NCBI GenBank assembly: GCA_947652805.1
Contig: CANTEM010000016.1
Coordinates: forward strand, 1-13,995
Direction of reading: 5' to 3'
DNA from: an uncultured Clostridia bacterium
GTDB lineage: Bacteria > Bacillota > Clostridia > Oscillospirales > CAG-272
Length of the DNA stretch: 13,995 nt
Below the pieces are notes generated by a model that did no database searches, was not told the origin of the DNA, and was given only the letters and a program-made list of their open reading frames with translations. Of the stretch, positions 8,379 to 13,995 are shown in pieces. Position numbers and translations under genes: made by a program. How positions within the stretch are numbered: the first letter of the stretch is position 1; each line of letters starts with the position of its first letter.

Positions 8379-8431
8379 CCTTTCTATGCACTTGCGTCTA
8401 TTCTACATGTGTCAAATTTAGGTTGCACATG
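8379..8431 (-). promoter_or_regulatory. F-A intergenic hairpin and shared leader before subunit A
   Basis: Just after the F stop, CATGTG and CACATG (8406-8411 and 8426-8431) can pair around a 14-nt loop. Next come GAATAGACG (8403-8395) and AGAAAGGCATGGTC (8385-8372), both also found before subunit D. A TTGACA on the minus strand is inside the hairpin loop region but has no suitable -10, so I do not call a promoter. Confidence 0.5.
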
Positions 8432-8432
8432 C

Positions 8433-8744
8433 TTAGTCCTTAAATATTATATCTGCGCCAACCGCGCGCTCCACAGCCCGCTTCAGCTGTGCCGTACCAT
8501 ATCCGCTGTCCGCATCGGGCAGGGTTACAATGGCAGGCAGCGTGTCTCCAGACATGCGGGCGATTTCTTCCTCGATCTCTCCCGCAAGGGCAGCCGTTAT
8601 ATAAAGGATCGCGCAGCCTTCATTTTTTCCTTTTTTCAGCGCCGCCAAAGCCCCGCGGGCATCTGATGCATCATAAACCGTAAACCCTGCCGCCATGAAG
8701 GACAGCACCTGGCTTCTCGGTCCTACGACTCCGATTTTATACAT
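8433..8744 (-). CDS. ntpG: V-type ATPase subunit F (central stalk; NtpG in E. hirae)
   Basis: This 103-residue Rossmann-like subunit binds D in the rotor stalk. It shows the family outline: MYKIGVVGPRSQVLSFMAAG at the start, AILYITAALAGEI in the middle, and a glycine-rich loop before a helix ending VERAVGADIIF. Length is typical (about 100). Its ATG overlaps the subunit C stop by 8 nt, so coupling to C is likely. Confidence 0.95.
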   Translation of the reverse strand: MYKIGVVGPRSQVLSFMAAGFTVYDASDARGALAALKKGKNEGCAILYITAALAGEIEEEIARMSGDTLPAIVTLPDADSGYGTAQLKRAVERAVGADIIFKD

Positions 8745-9729
8745 CTACCTCACGCAGCCTTTCTCTGATTTTATCTGCATCTGTGCCGGCACTGAATTTG
8801 GAGGCAATAATACGCCCATTGGTCAGCTCTGTTTCCCGGATCAGCAAATACCGCACGGCAATTTCCGGTCCGAACGGTTTGAACCGATAGGGCTGGCACA
8901 CTGCGAGCACTGCTTCATCAAATATTTTCTCAACCGCGCTGATATCGGAAACGGCCACAGTTCGCCGTACTGCATCCCGTACGTGGCAGCCACTCAATAT
9001 CTCGCTGATCCTGCTGATATCTGCACACCCGAATTCATCGTCCAGCAGTACAGGCAGTCCAACCTGTCCGCCGGGAACAAAAGCGCGCTTCATAAGGGCG
9101 CGTGTTGCTTCAGGCGAAACACCGCTGCGGCGGATCCGCAGGCAGGTAAGAATATTTGCAAAATCTGCCCACATACATACGATTTTCTGAATCAGTGGAA
9201 CATTTCCGGCATTTGCCGCAGCAGACATATCTGCAAAGCATGCCTGATCCAACAGCAAATCTATACAGCGCACTTCTCCAGTTTTGGCATATTCCTGCCG
9301 CGCTGCTTCTGTCGCTTCCGTCATTGCAGGAGGAAGTCCCTGTGCAGTATCCTTTTGCAGATTTTCCTCCATTTGTGCAGCAGATACAGTCCCGCAGGTA
9401 TAGAAATCCCGAAAAGAACGAATGCCCTGCACAGCGCATTTAAGTACCAGTTTGATGTTGGTACAGTCATATTTATACAAAAGAGGATCATATACAGATG
9501 CATCGGGGACAGCGCCGCGCATTTTTTCTACCGCATCGCTGAACGCCGCATCAAAAACGTGTTTTTCCTCCGATGGCACTGGAATTTGGAATACCTCTGC
9601 CACAGTCTGGTACAGCTGCCCGGCAGAAGACGCTTCCAGCATCCGCACAGTGCGTCCGGACGCCGTCCCGATCCCCTCGCCTGCCCGCAGAAAGGAGGAG
9701 GAAAACAGATATTCATTATCAGGGATCAT
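8737..9729 (-). CDS. ntpC: V-type ATPase subunit C (rotor-ring adaptor, homologous to eukaryotic d)
   Basis: Subunit C is the all-helical, funnel-shaped adaptor that seats the D-F stalk on the K ring. The 330-residue length equals the family's usual 320-350. The sequence is alpha-helical and acidic, without membrane segments, and has the typical internal repeats of helical bundles such as VLKCAVQGIRSF. Its place between E and F is the conserved one. AAAGAAAGG lies 11 nt before the ATG, and an 8-nt overlap joins it to F. Confidence 0.92.
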   Translation of the reverse strand: MIPDNEYLFSSSFLRAGEGIGTASGRTVRMLEASSAGQLYQTVAEVFQIPVPSEEKHVFDAAFSDAVEKMRGAVPDASVYDPLLYKYDCTNIKLVLKCAVQGIRSFRDFYTCGTVSAAQMEENLQKDTAQGLPPAMTEATEAARQEYAKTGEVRCIDLLLDQACFADMSAAANAGNVPLIQKIVCMWADFANILTCLRIRRSGVSPEATRALMKRAFVPGGQVGLPVLLDDEFGCADISRISEILSGCHVRDAVRRTVAVSDISAVEKIFDEAVLAVCQPYRFKPFGPEIAVRYLLIRETELTNGRIIASKFSAGTDADKIRERLREVDV

Positions 9730-9767
9730 CGCTGTAAAATCCTTTCTTTGGCGCTTTTATAAACTGC

Positions 9768-10448
9768 TTATCCGCGGACTGTCTCCGGCGGAAACAGAAT
9801 ACTTACAATTTTGGCTTCCATTTGCTCCCGCAGTCCGTTTACGACTGTTTCTACAGAACAATTGGACGCAATATCTCCATACCGCAGAATCAATCCTCCC
9901 CGGATCGGCGCATTTTCTTCTGCAAGTGTAAAATTTGTTTTTCCAAAGTCCGGCGAAACCCGCTTCATGAAGGTTTTCGCCGCTTTGATCACAAGGGGAC
10001 CCAGTTCCTGGTCCTTTTCGCTGAGCACCAGCACAAACTCTCCATCGCAGGCTTCCTCTTCACCATATAGTTCCTGCAATTGCTGCACAGTCTGTAGCCG
10101 ATCCACAGCGGCATCTGCCAAAAGATGCGCCAGAAATACGCAGTAGTCCTCCCTGGACAGATCATATAAGTAGTTTTCCGCCTCTGAAAAAGCCTTGGAA
10201 AGTATGCCTACCTTTGCAGCAAGCAAAATTTCCCGTTTCTTCATATCGGCAGTGGAATTTGCACGCTGGGCTGCCGCCGCTTCTTCCCGGGAAGCGCGTG
10301 CCTGAGCTGCTTCTATCACAGACTGGGCACGAGCGCTGGATTCCTGTTCAATTGTCTCGCATTCCCGACGCGCCGCATCCAGTATCTTTTCTGCCTCTTC
10401 CCGGGCGTCGGAGAGAATTTTATCTAAAATTTTATCTAAATTCTGCAT
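9768..10448 (-). CDS. ntpE: V-type ATPase subunit E (peripheral stalk)
   Basis: Subunit E pairs with H to form the peripheral stalks that hold A3B3 to the stator. The 226-residue protein has a long N-terminal coiled coil (residues 1-80, rich in Ala, Glu and Arg). The globular C-terminal domain contains APIRGGLILRYGDIASNCSVE, split here for reference as APIRGGLIL then GDIASNCSVE, the conserved segment of this family. I chose ATG 10446-10448 (MQNLDKIL) because AGAAAGG lies 9 nt before it. The open frame continues upstream to 10487, but that would run through the ribosome-binding site. Residues 4-11 contain the repeat LDKILDKI, coded by two perfect 12-bp tandem units. Confidence 0.94.
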   Translation of the reverse strand: MQNLDKILDKILSDAREEAEKILDAARRECETIEQESSARAQSVIEAAQARASREEAAAAQRANSTADMKKREILLAAKVGILSKAFSEAENYLYDLSREDYCVFLAHLLADAAVDRLQTVQQLQELYGEEEACDGEFVLVLSEKDQELGPLVIKAAKTFMKRVSPDFGKTNFTLAEENAPIRGGLILRYGDIASNCSVETVVNGLREQMEAKIVSILFPPETVRG

Positions 10449-10457
10449 CTTACCATG

Positions 10458-10473
10458 CCTTTCTATACGTATA
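10458..10473 (-). promoter_or_regulatory. Ribosome-binding leader before subunit E with mini-ORF
   Basis: A 10-bp palindrome, TATACGTATA (10464-10473), leads directly into AGAAAGG (10464-10458). The following ATG (10456-10454) opens a six-codon frame (MVRCRI then TAG). That frame overlaps the true start of subunit E in another frame. Confidence 0.45.
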
Positions 10474-10510
10474 AACCGATTCGGCACAAAAGCATTGAAG
10501 CACTGCTGCC

Positions 10511-11008
10511 TTACGGATTAAAGAACAGAATGGGGAGCATGGATACCAGAAGGGCAAAAATCGCATAGGTTTCTACCAGTGCGGCAGATGTAATCGCTTT
10601 CACGATCTGACCGTCTCTGCGGGATACAAGCCCAACGCCCGCAGCCGCTACTCTGCCCTGGGCAATTCCGGAGAAATATCCAACAATCGCAATGGGAAGG
10701 GCTGCTGCCAAAAGATACATGCCCTGTGCAAATTCCAGATCTACCTCTCCGCCGAACAAACCGATTTTCATGAGAATCAGAAACGCAGTTACCAAACCGT
10801 AAATACCCTGGGTACCAGGAAGCGCCTGCAAAAGCAGCGCCTGCCCGAACTTGGACGGATCGTCCGCCAGCATGCCGGAAGCCGCTTCGCCTACGATACC
10901 AACGCCCTTTGCACTGCCGATACATGCAAAGGTTGCCGCAAGGGCAGCGCCAAGCAGTGCAAGATTTTGACCTGTAAAAATAGCTGTTAAAAATTCCGTG
11001 AATGTCAT
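10511..11008 (-). CDS. ntpK: V-type ATPase subunit K (Na+-binding rotor-ring proteolipid)
   Basis: This 165-residue proteolipid is a double hairpin of four membrane helices (about 13-37, 53-82, 95-120, 137-162), as in V-type rings. The ion site is visible: L63, T66 and Q67 in ALPGTQGIYG, Q117 in SGIAQGRV and E146 in ALVETYAI. These match the Na+ ligands of E. hirae NtpK (L61, T64, Q65, Q110, E139). The subunit is therefore predicted to carry Na+ rather than H+. Only one carboxylate per four helices is present, which fits an ATP-driven pump more than a synthase. The ATG at 11006-11008 has a strong AAAGGAG 7 nt upstream. An earlier in-frame ATG at 11035 lacks one and would overlap the upstream hairpin. 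Confidence 0.97.
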   Translation of the reverse strand: MTFTEFLTAIFTGQNLALLGAALAATFACIGSAKGVGIVGEAASGMLADDPSKFGQALLLQALPGTQGIYGLVTAFLILMKIGLFGGEVDLEFAQGMYLLAAALPIAIVGYFSGIAQGRVAAAGVGLVSRRDGQIVKAITSAALVETYAIFALLVSMLPILFFNP

Positions 11009-11027
11009 GATTTTTCTCCTTTGATTG

Positions 11028-11054
11028 TATTGCACGGCAATGTCTGCCGCAATA
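11028..11054 (-). promoter_or_regulatory. Hairpin just before the subunit K ribosome-binding site
   Basis: TATTGCGGCA and TGCC-gt-GCAATA form a 10-bp stem with a 2-nt bulge and the loop GACAT. It ends 5 nt before AAAGGAG (11022-11016). No T-run follows, so it is not a terminator. It could stabilise a processed mRNA or enhance translation of the ring subunit, needed in about ten copies. Confidence 0.6.
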
Positions 11055-11080
11055 ATACTGAATAAAATTTGAGTAACCTG

Positions 11081-13027
11081 TTATTTAAACTGCACGTACT
11101 TGCTTCTGGGTTCCAGAGGAACAAACTCCCGCCCGCCGGATTCATAAAACTTACCGAAAAATTCAATATATTGCAGCCGGCTGGTATGCACATATGTGCC
11201 CAAAATATTAACAAGGAAATTGATCACATGTCCCAGCAAGAACACGATTACAAACAGAATGATCCCGCCCACGGTCAAGCCGCCCATGGTACTCAGCAGG
11301 TTCATAACGCTTGCAATAACAGCAGATGCAAGACTGAGCGCAAGAATTCTGGAATAGGACAGCAAATCCGACACATATCCCACAATGTCATACAGGCTCA
11401 TGATTCCTTTTAAAAACTTCATAATGATATTTTTTTCATGACGGCCCTGGGTAGCAATCAGCATCAAAATACCGACTCCCGCCGTAATCAGTCCCGCAGT
11501 GGGCTGGAGGAAATAAATGCCGATGCCTGCAAACAGAATCAGCCAGCTTCCAACATCCGCAATGGCGTCAAATATATGACCGTCCCGAATGAGAATGACA
11601 AACTTGATAATAAACGCCGTCACCATATGAACTGCGCCCACTCCAAGGGAAAGGAGCAGCATCATAATCGGTTCCTCTACCATATCGAACCATACCGCCA
11701 GCGTAGGCGTATTTTCCCTGCCGCCGAAGCCTTCCATTACAGCGTTTGGTAAATCTCCGAAATATCCGCCGAACAATACTCCGCCGATCATGCAGGACAC
11801 ACCGCAAATGGCAAACATTTTAAGGAATTGCCGCATGCTTTCCTTCAGATGCAGGAATCGCAGGCCAGCAAGACACCCGATCACCATGATCGCCCCGTAT
11901 CCCACATCGGCAAACATCAGTCCGAATATAATCGTATAAAAGACTGCCATAATTGCTGTAGGATCAAAACGACCGTATTGGGGCAGTGCATACATGGAAA
12001 GCACCGACTCAAAATTTTTCGCTGGGCGGCGATTGGAAAGAAGCACCGGCACATCGTCTGTCTCTCCCGGATCGTCAAAGCTGTAAGCAGCGCCATACTT
12101 TTCCAGCAGCGTCATTGTTTGCTCCTGGGCACGGGCAGGCACCCACCCGTGAATAAGCACCGTTTTCTCCGTTTCACAGGTACGGCTTCTTGCATGGAGC
12201 CTGTCCTGCCGGGTCAAAAGCACATCATGCAGTGCTTTGATATCTCCCAGCTGTGCCGCCGCTGTCTCCTTTGCTGTTTTTTTGAGATGTTCCAAATCTT
12301 TTTGAAAACGCTCCAATCGCTGCATACATTTTGCCGCTGCGCCGGAAGCATATCCATCATCTGCCACCGCCTGTATGGGACAAACCGCAAATCCGGCGGC
12401 GCCAAGGATTTTCCGAGCGGCATCAAAATCATCCCGATATGCGACCAGAAGGACTGCCCGGACAGATTTATCTGCATACACCTCCTGCAAGGTGCAAGCA
12501 AACGTGGAAAGCTTTTCTTCCACCGCCGTCAGGTCTACATTTACCGGCAGTGTTCCGCAAAGAGTGCGGGTATGCGCCGTTTTGTCCGCAGGCAAGGCAA
12601 TATTCTGCCCGATCCAGGGCTGATAGGCTTTGTATTCCCCTTCAGTCTGCGCCACTTTACTTTCCAAATCTGCAATTTGTGCAGCCAATGCGTTTGCCGC
12701 CGTCACTTCATTCAGAACGATTGCATCCAAACCGCTGTCGAAATCATCAATCGAGGCTTCCATCGGCGGATCAAACAATGCATGTTTTCCCGTTTCATAT
12801 GCTGTCAAAAAGTCGATTGCCCGCCGGGCGGCGGCAATCTGCGTCAAAAGGGCCCCCATTTCCTGTGACACATCTGCGGGAACAGAGCATGGGGGTTCTG
12901 ACTCCAAACATGCAGGGGCATCGCCGGACACTTCAACGCACCGGAGCTTTTGTAAATCTGCAATGAGACGGTGCGTGTCTTTCTGCAAAGCAACGACAGA
13001 CAGCTTTTTCATTTGCGCTACTGCCAT
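11081..13027 (-). CDS. ntpI: V-type ATPase subunit I (membrane stator, a-subunit homologue)
   Basis: This 648-residue protein has an N-terminal cytoplasmic half (1-350) of mixed and coiled-coil structure that anchors the peripheral stalks. The C-terminal half (about 355-610) has some eight membrane helices and forms the ion half-channels against the K ring. Conserved stator arginines are visible: R560 in LLSYSRILALSLAS and R617 in YVHTSRLQYIEFFGKFYE. Length is typical (640-660). The start ATG (13025-13027) overlaps the end of the H gene by 10 nt, with GGGAG 11 nt upstream. An alternative in-frame ATG is five codons later (MKKLSVVAL) and cannot be excluded. Confidence 0.96.
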   Translation of the reverse strand: MAVAQMKKLSVVALQKDTHRLIADLQKLRCVEVSGDAPACLESEPPCSVPADVSQEMGALLTQIAAARRAIDFLTAYETGKHALFDPPMEASIDDFDSGLDAIVLNEVTAANALAAQIADLESKVAQTEGEYKAYQPWIGQNIALPADKTAHTRTLCGTLPVNVDLTAVEEKLSTFACTLQEVYADKSVRAVLLVAYRDDFDAARKILGAAGFAVCPIQAVADDGYASGAAAKCMQRLERFQKDLEHLKKTAKETAAAQLGDIKALHDVLLTRQDRLHARSRTCETEKTVLIHGWVPARAQEQTMTLLEKYGAAYSFDDPGETDDVPVLLSNRRPAKNFESVLSMYALPQYGRFDPTAIMAVFYTIIFGLMFADVGYGAIMVIGCLAGLRFLHLKESMRQFLKMFAICGVSCMIGGVLFGGYFGDLPNAVMEGFGGRENTPTLAVWFDMVEEPIMMLLLSLGVGAVHMVTAFIIKFVILIRDGHIFDAIADVGSWLILFAGIGIYFLQPTAGLITAGVGILMLIATQGRHEKNIIMKFLKGIMSLYDIVGYVSDLLSYSRILALSLASAVIASVMNLLSTMGGLTVGGIILFVIVFLLGHVINFLVNILGTYVHTSRLQYIEFFGKFYESGGREFVPLEPRSKYVQFK

Positions 13028-13338
13028 TTTTCAAAAATCTCCCGTATAATCTCGTTGACTGCGGTTTTCATATTTTCTTCTGCTGCCGCGACCATTTTCT
13101 TCGCCTGCACTCGTGCATCCCTGCGTCCTGCGTCTATACATGCGTCAGACAGCGCTTTGTGGGCGTCTTCTGCCGCTGCGGCAATTTGACGCGCCTGCAC
13201 TTGTGCCGCTTCCATTTTTTCGGACGCCGCTGCTCTGGCAGCAGCAACAGACTGTGCAGCCTTCCGTTCCGCCTGCACTGTGATTTCCAGTGCCTGCGCT
13301 TCGGCATCCCTGATTTTTTCTATCGTTTCGTTTGCCAC
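13018..13338 (-). CDS. ntpF: V-type ATPase subunit H/G-type peripheral stalk (NtpF in E. hirae)
   Basis: This 106-residue, Ala/Glu/Lys-rich, wholly helical protein begins ANETIEKIRDAEAQALEIT and ends EIIREIFEKWQ. It fits the small partner that forms a right-handed coiled coil with subunit E. As the first gene of the operon it matches ntpF in position. It starts at GTG (13336-13338), with AAAGGG about 9 nt upstream; no ATG is available in frame. The overlap with subunit I suggests coupling. Low-complexity composition makes the call depend partly on context. Confidence 0.88.
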   Translation of the reverse strand: MANETIEKIRDAEAQALEITVQAERKAAQSVAAARAAASEKMEAAQVQARQIAAAAEDAHKALSDACIDAGRRDARVQAKKMVAAAEENMKTAVNEIIREIFEKWQ

Positions 13339-13371
13339 AGAGCTTCACCCTTTATCATTTTTTCTTTGGAT

Positions 13372-13394
13372 TATATGGAATATGATACCATATA
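13372..13394. promoter_or_regulatory. Candidate operator: inverted repeat around the -10
   Basis: TATATGG (13372-13378) and CCATATA (13388-13394) are perfect inverted arms separated by 9 nt. The -10 hexamer (13382-13387) lies within that 9-nt centre, so a dimeric protein bound here would block RNA polymerase. No regulator gene is in the window. Confidence 0.45.
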
Positions 13395-13410
13395 TTTTAG
13401 CAAATTGCAA
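13382..13410 (-). promoter_or_regulatory. Promoter of the V-type ATPase operon
   Basis: On the minus strand TTGCAA (13410-13405), 17 nt, then TATCAT (13387-13382). TG one base before the -10 gives an extended -10 (TGGTATCAT). Transcription would start near 13375, about 37 nt before the GTG of the first gene. Confidence 0.75.
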
Positions 13411-13456
13411 CAAATTCTATAACTTCTCACAGCAAACTCACATGCGTCCTGCATAA

Positions 13457-13852
13457 TTACTTTGTATGAACAGGCACCGCAGATTTCTTCCGTTTTCGTA
13501 TTTTGGGACGGGGATTTTTCTCCAAATCCAGCACACCGCCCCTCCATTTATGCTCCAATCGGGCATTGCCGACAGAACGCCCGCGCAGACGCAGGCGCAG
13601 AAATATTTCCACGTCAAAGCCGTCCGGTGCCGGGCGCACATTATAATCCACATAATACTTGCCGCCTGGAGGGAATGTGTCTGAACTGCAATATTCCAGC
13701 ACGCAATCTTTCATATATTCATAGAACGCAGTCATCCGTTCGGCATCTGTCCGACTCCGTTTGCAGGTCTTGTCTGTATCTTCTTCTAAAAGAAACGCAG
13801 GATATCGCAGCATTGCGCCTGCCTGCGTACATTGTTTCGCTTCAATCCTCAT
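13457..13852 (-). CDS. Small basic protein of unknown function
   Basis: I do not recognise this 131-residue protein. It has no signal peptide or membrane segment. The first half holds several cysteines (residues 8, 30, 50 and 55 or so) and a helix with YEYMKDCVLEYCSS. The middle looks like beta strands (GKYYVDYNVRP, DGFDVEIFLRLRLRG). The tail is strongly basic (RPKIRKRKK), which might bind nucleic acid or the membrane surface. The ATG (13850-13852) lies 13 nt after AGAAAGG. A GTG four codons earlier (13862-13864) would add VAIK. The frame stays open upstream to the window edge, so a longer protein is possible. Its leader matches those of subunits A and D. It sits 118 nt upstream of the ATPase operon, which has its own promoter. 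Confidence 0.65.
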   Translation of the reverse strand: MRIEAKQCTQAGAMLRYPAFLLEEDTDKTCKRSRTDAERMTAFYEYMKDCVLEYCSSDTFPPGGKYYVDYNVRPAPDGFDVEIFLRLRLRGRSVGNARLEHKWRGGVLDLEKNPRPKIRKRKKSAVPVHTK

Positions 13853-13864
13853 CTTTATGGCCAC

Positions 13865-13995
13865 GCCTTTCTTTGGAACTGTGCCCAGATTAAAAATACT
13901 CCTTTTTATTTTATGCAGATTTCTTCCGGCAAATGCCTGAACCGGACAAATATGCTTTGGTGAATACTGCCATATGGACGGCGTGGGACAGCATG
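13865..13995. other. Unassigned right-edge sequence
   Basis: It contains the ribosome-binding motif AGAAAGG (13872-13866) and an AT-rich stretch with AAAAAGGAG (minus, near 13908-13900). Two short frames run off the edge: a minus frame ending TAA at 13911-13913 (last residues YLSGSGICRKKSA) and a plus frame from ATG 13933 (MPEPDKYALVNTAIW). Either could be a real gene end or start, and the sequence visible is too short to decide. Confidence 0.3.

Noticed and set aside
8412..8417. TTGACA on the minus strand in the F-A gap, resembling a -35 box
   Set aside because: No -10-like hexamer lies 16-18 nt downstream, and the stretch is inside a hairpin loop between coupled operon genes.
8695..9762. 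A 355-codon plus-strand open frame opposite subunit C
   Set aside because: Shadow of subunit C; antisense composition and no promoter or ribosome-binding site.
11828..12868. A 346-codon plus-strand open frame opposite subunit I
   Set aside because: Shadow of the conserved subunit I gene, with no start signal and no recognisable family.
13911..13995. Edge frames on both strands (minus ending YLSGSGICRKKSA; plus starting MPEPDKYALVN)
   Set aside because: Fewer than 30 codons are visible on each, and there is no clear ribosome-binding site for the plus frame; neither can be called a gene from this window.

Overview
The window holds a V/A-type ATPase operon with its promoter, two genes of a divergently placed ABC exporter, one lone metallopeptidase gene and one unrecognised small gene. 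Gene order, near-even base composition, gene-family resemblance and a Clostridia-type intergenic palindrome point to an anaerobic Firmicute, probably a gut Clostridia lineage such as the Oscillospiraceae/Ruminococcaceae. That placement is inference; no taxonomic marker gene is present.

Positions 1-3417 (minus strand) encode two half-transporters of a heterodimeric ABC exporter (MdlA/MdlB or TM287/TM288 type). The upstream half (1690-3417) is intact and has a degenerate nucleotide site. The downstream half (from 1693 to beyond the left edge) should supply the canonical ATPase site. It is interrupted near its N-terminus by a 68-bp insertion made of a 28-bp direct repeat and 40 bp of unrelated sequence. 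Precise recombination between the repeats would restore the reading frame. A strong sigma-A-type promoter lies just upstream (3450-3478).

Positions 3532-4209 (plus strand) carry a separately promoted YgjP-like (DUF45) metallopeptidase. It converges on the ATPase operon. The 286 bp between them contain two inverted copies of a hairpin-pair repeat (4286-4442), which look like a bidirectional terminator or a MITE-like element.

Positions 4496-13410 (minus strand) are a nine-gene operon in the order H-I-K-E-C-F-A-B-D, matching the core of the Enterococcus hirae ntp cluster (ntpFIKECGABD). A3B3 plus D and F form the rotary motor. C couples the central stalk to the K ring. E and H are the peripheral stalks, and I is the membrane stator. 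The K subunit keeps the residues that bind Na+ in NtpK, so the machine is most likely a sodium-translocating ATPase. The operon has a good extended -10 promoter with a palindrome centred on the -10. It also has a hairpin in front of the K cistron and a repeated leader motif in front of A, D and E.

Positions 13457-13852 (minus strand) encode a small basic protein I do not recognise. It carries the same ribosome-binding leader as subunits A and D. The last ~130 bases hold nothing I can assign firmly.
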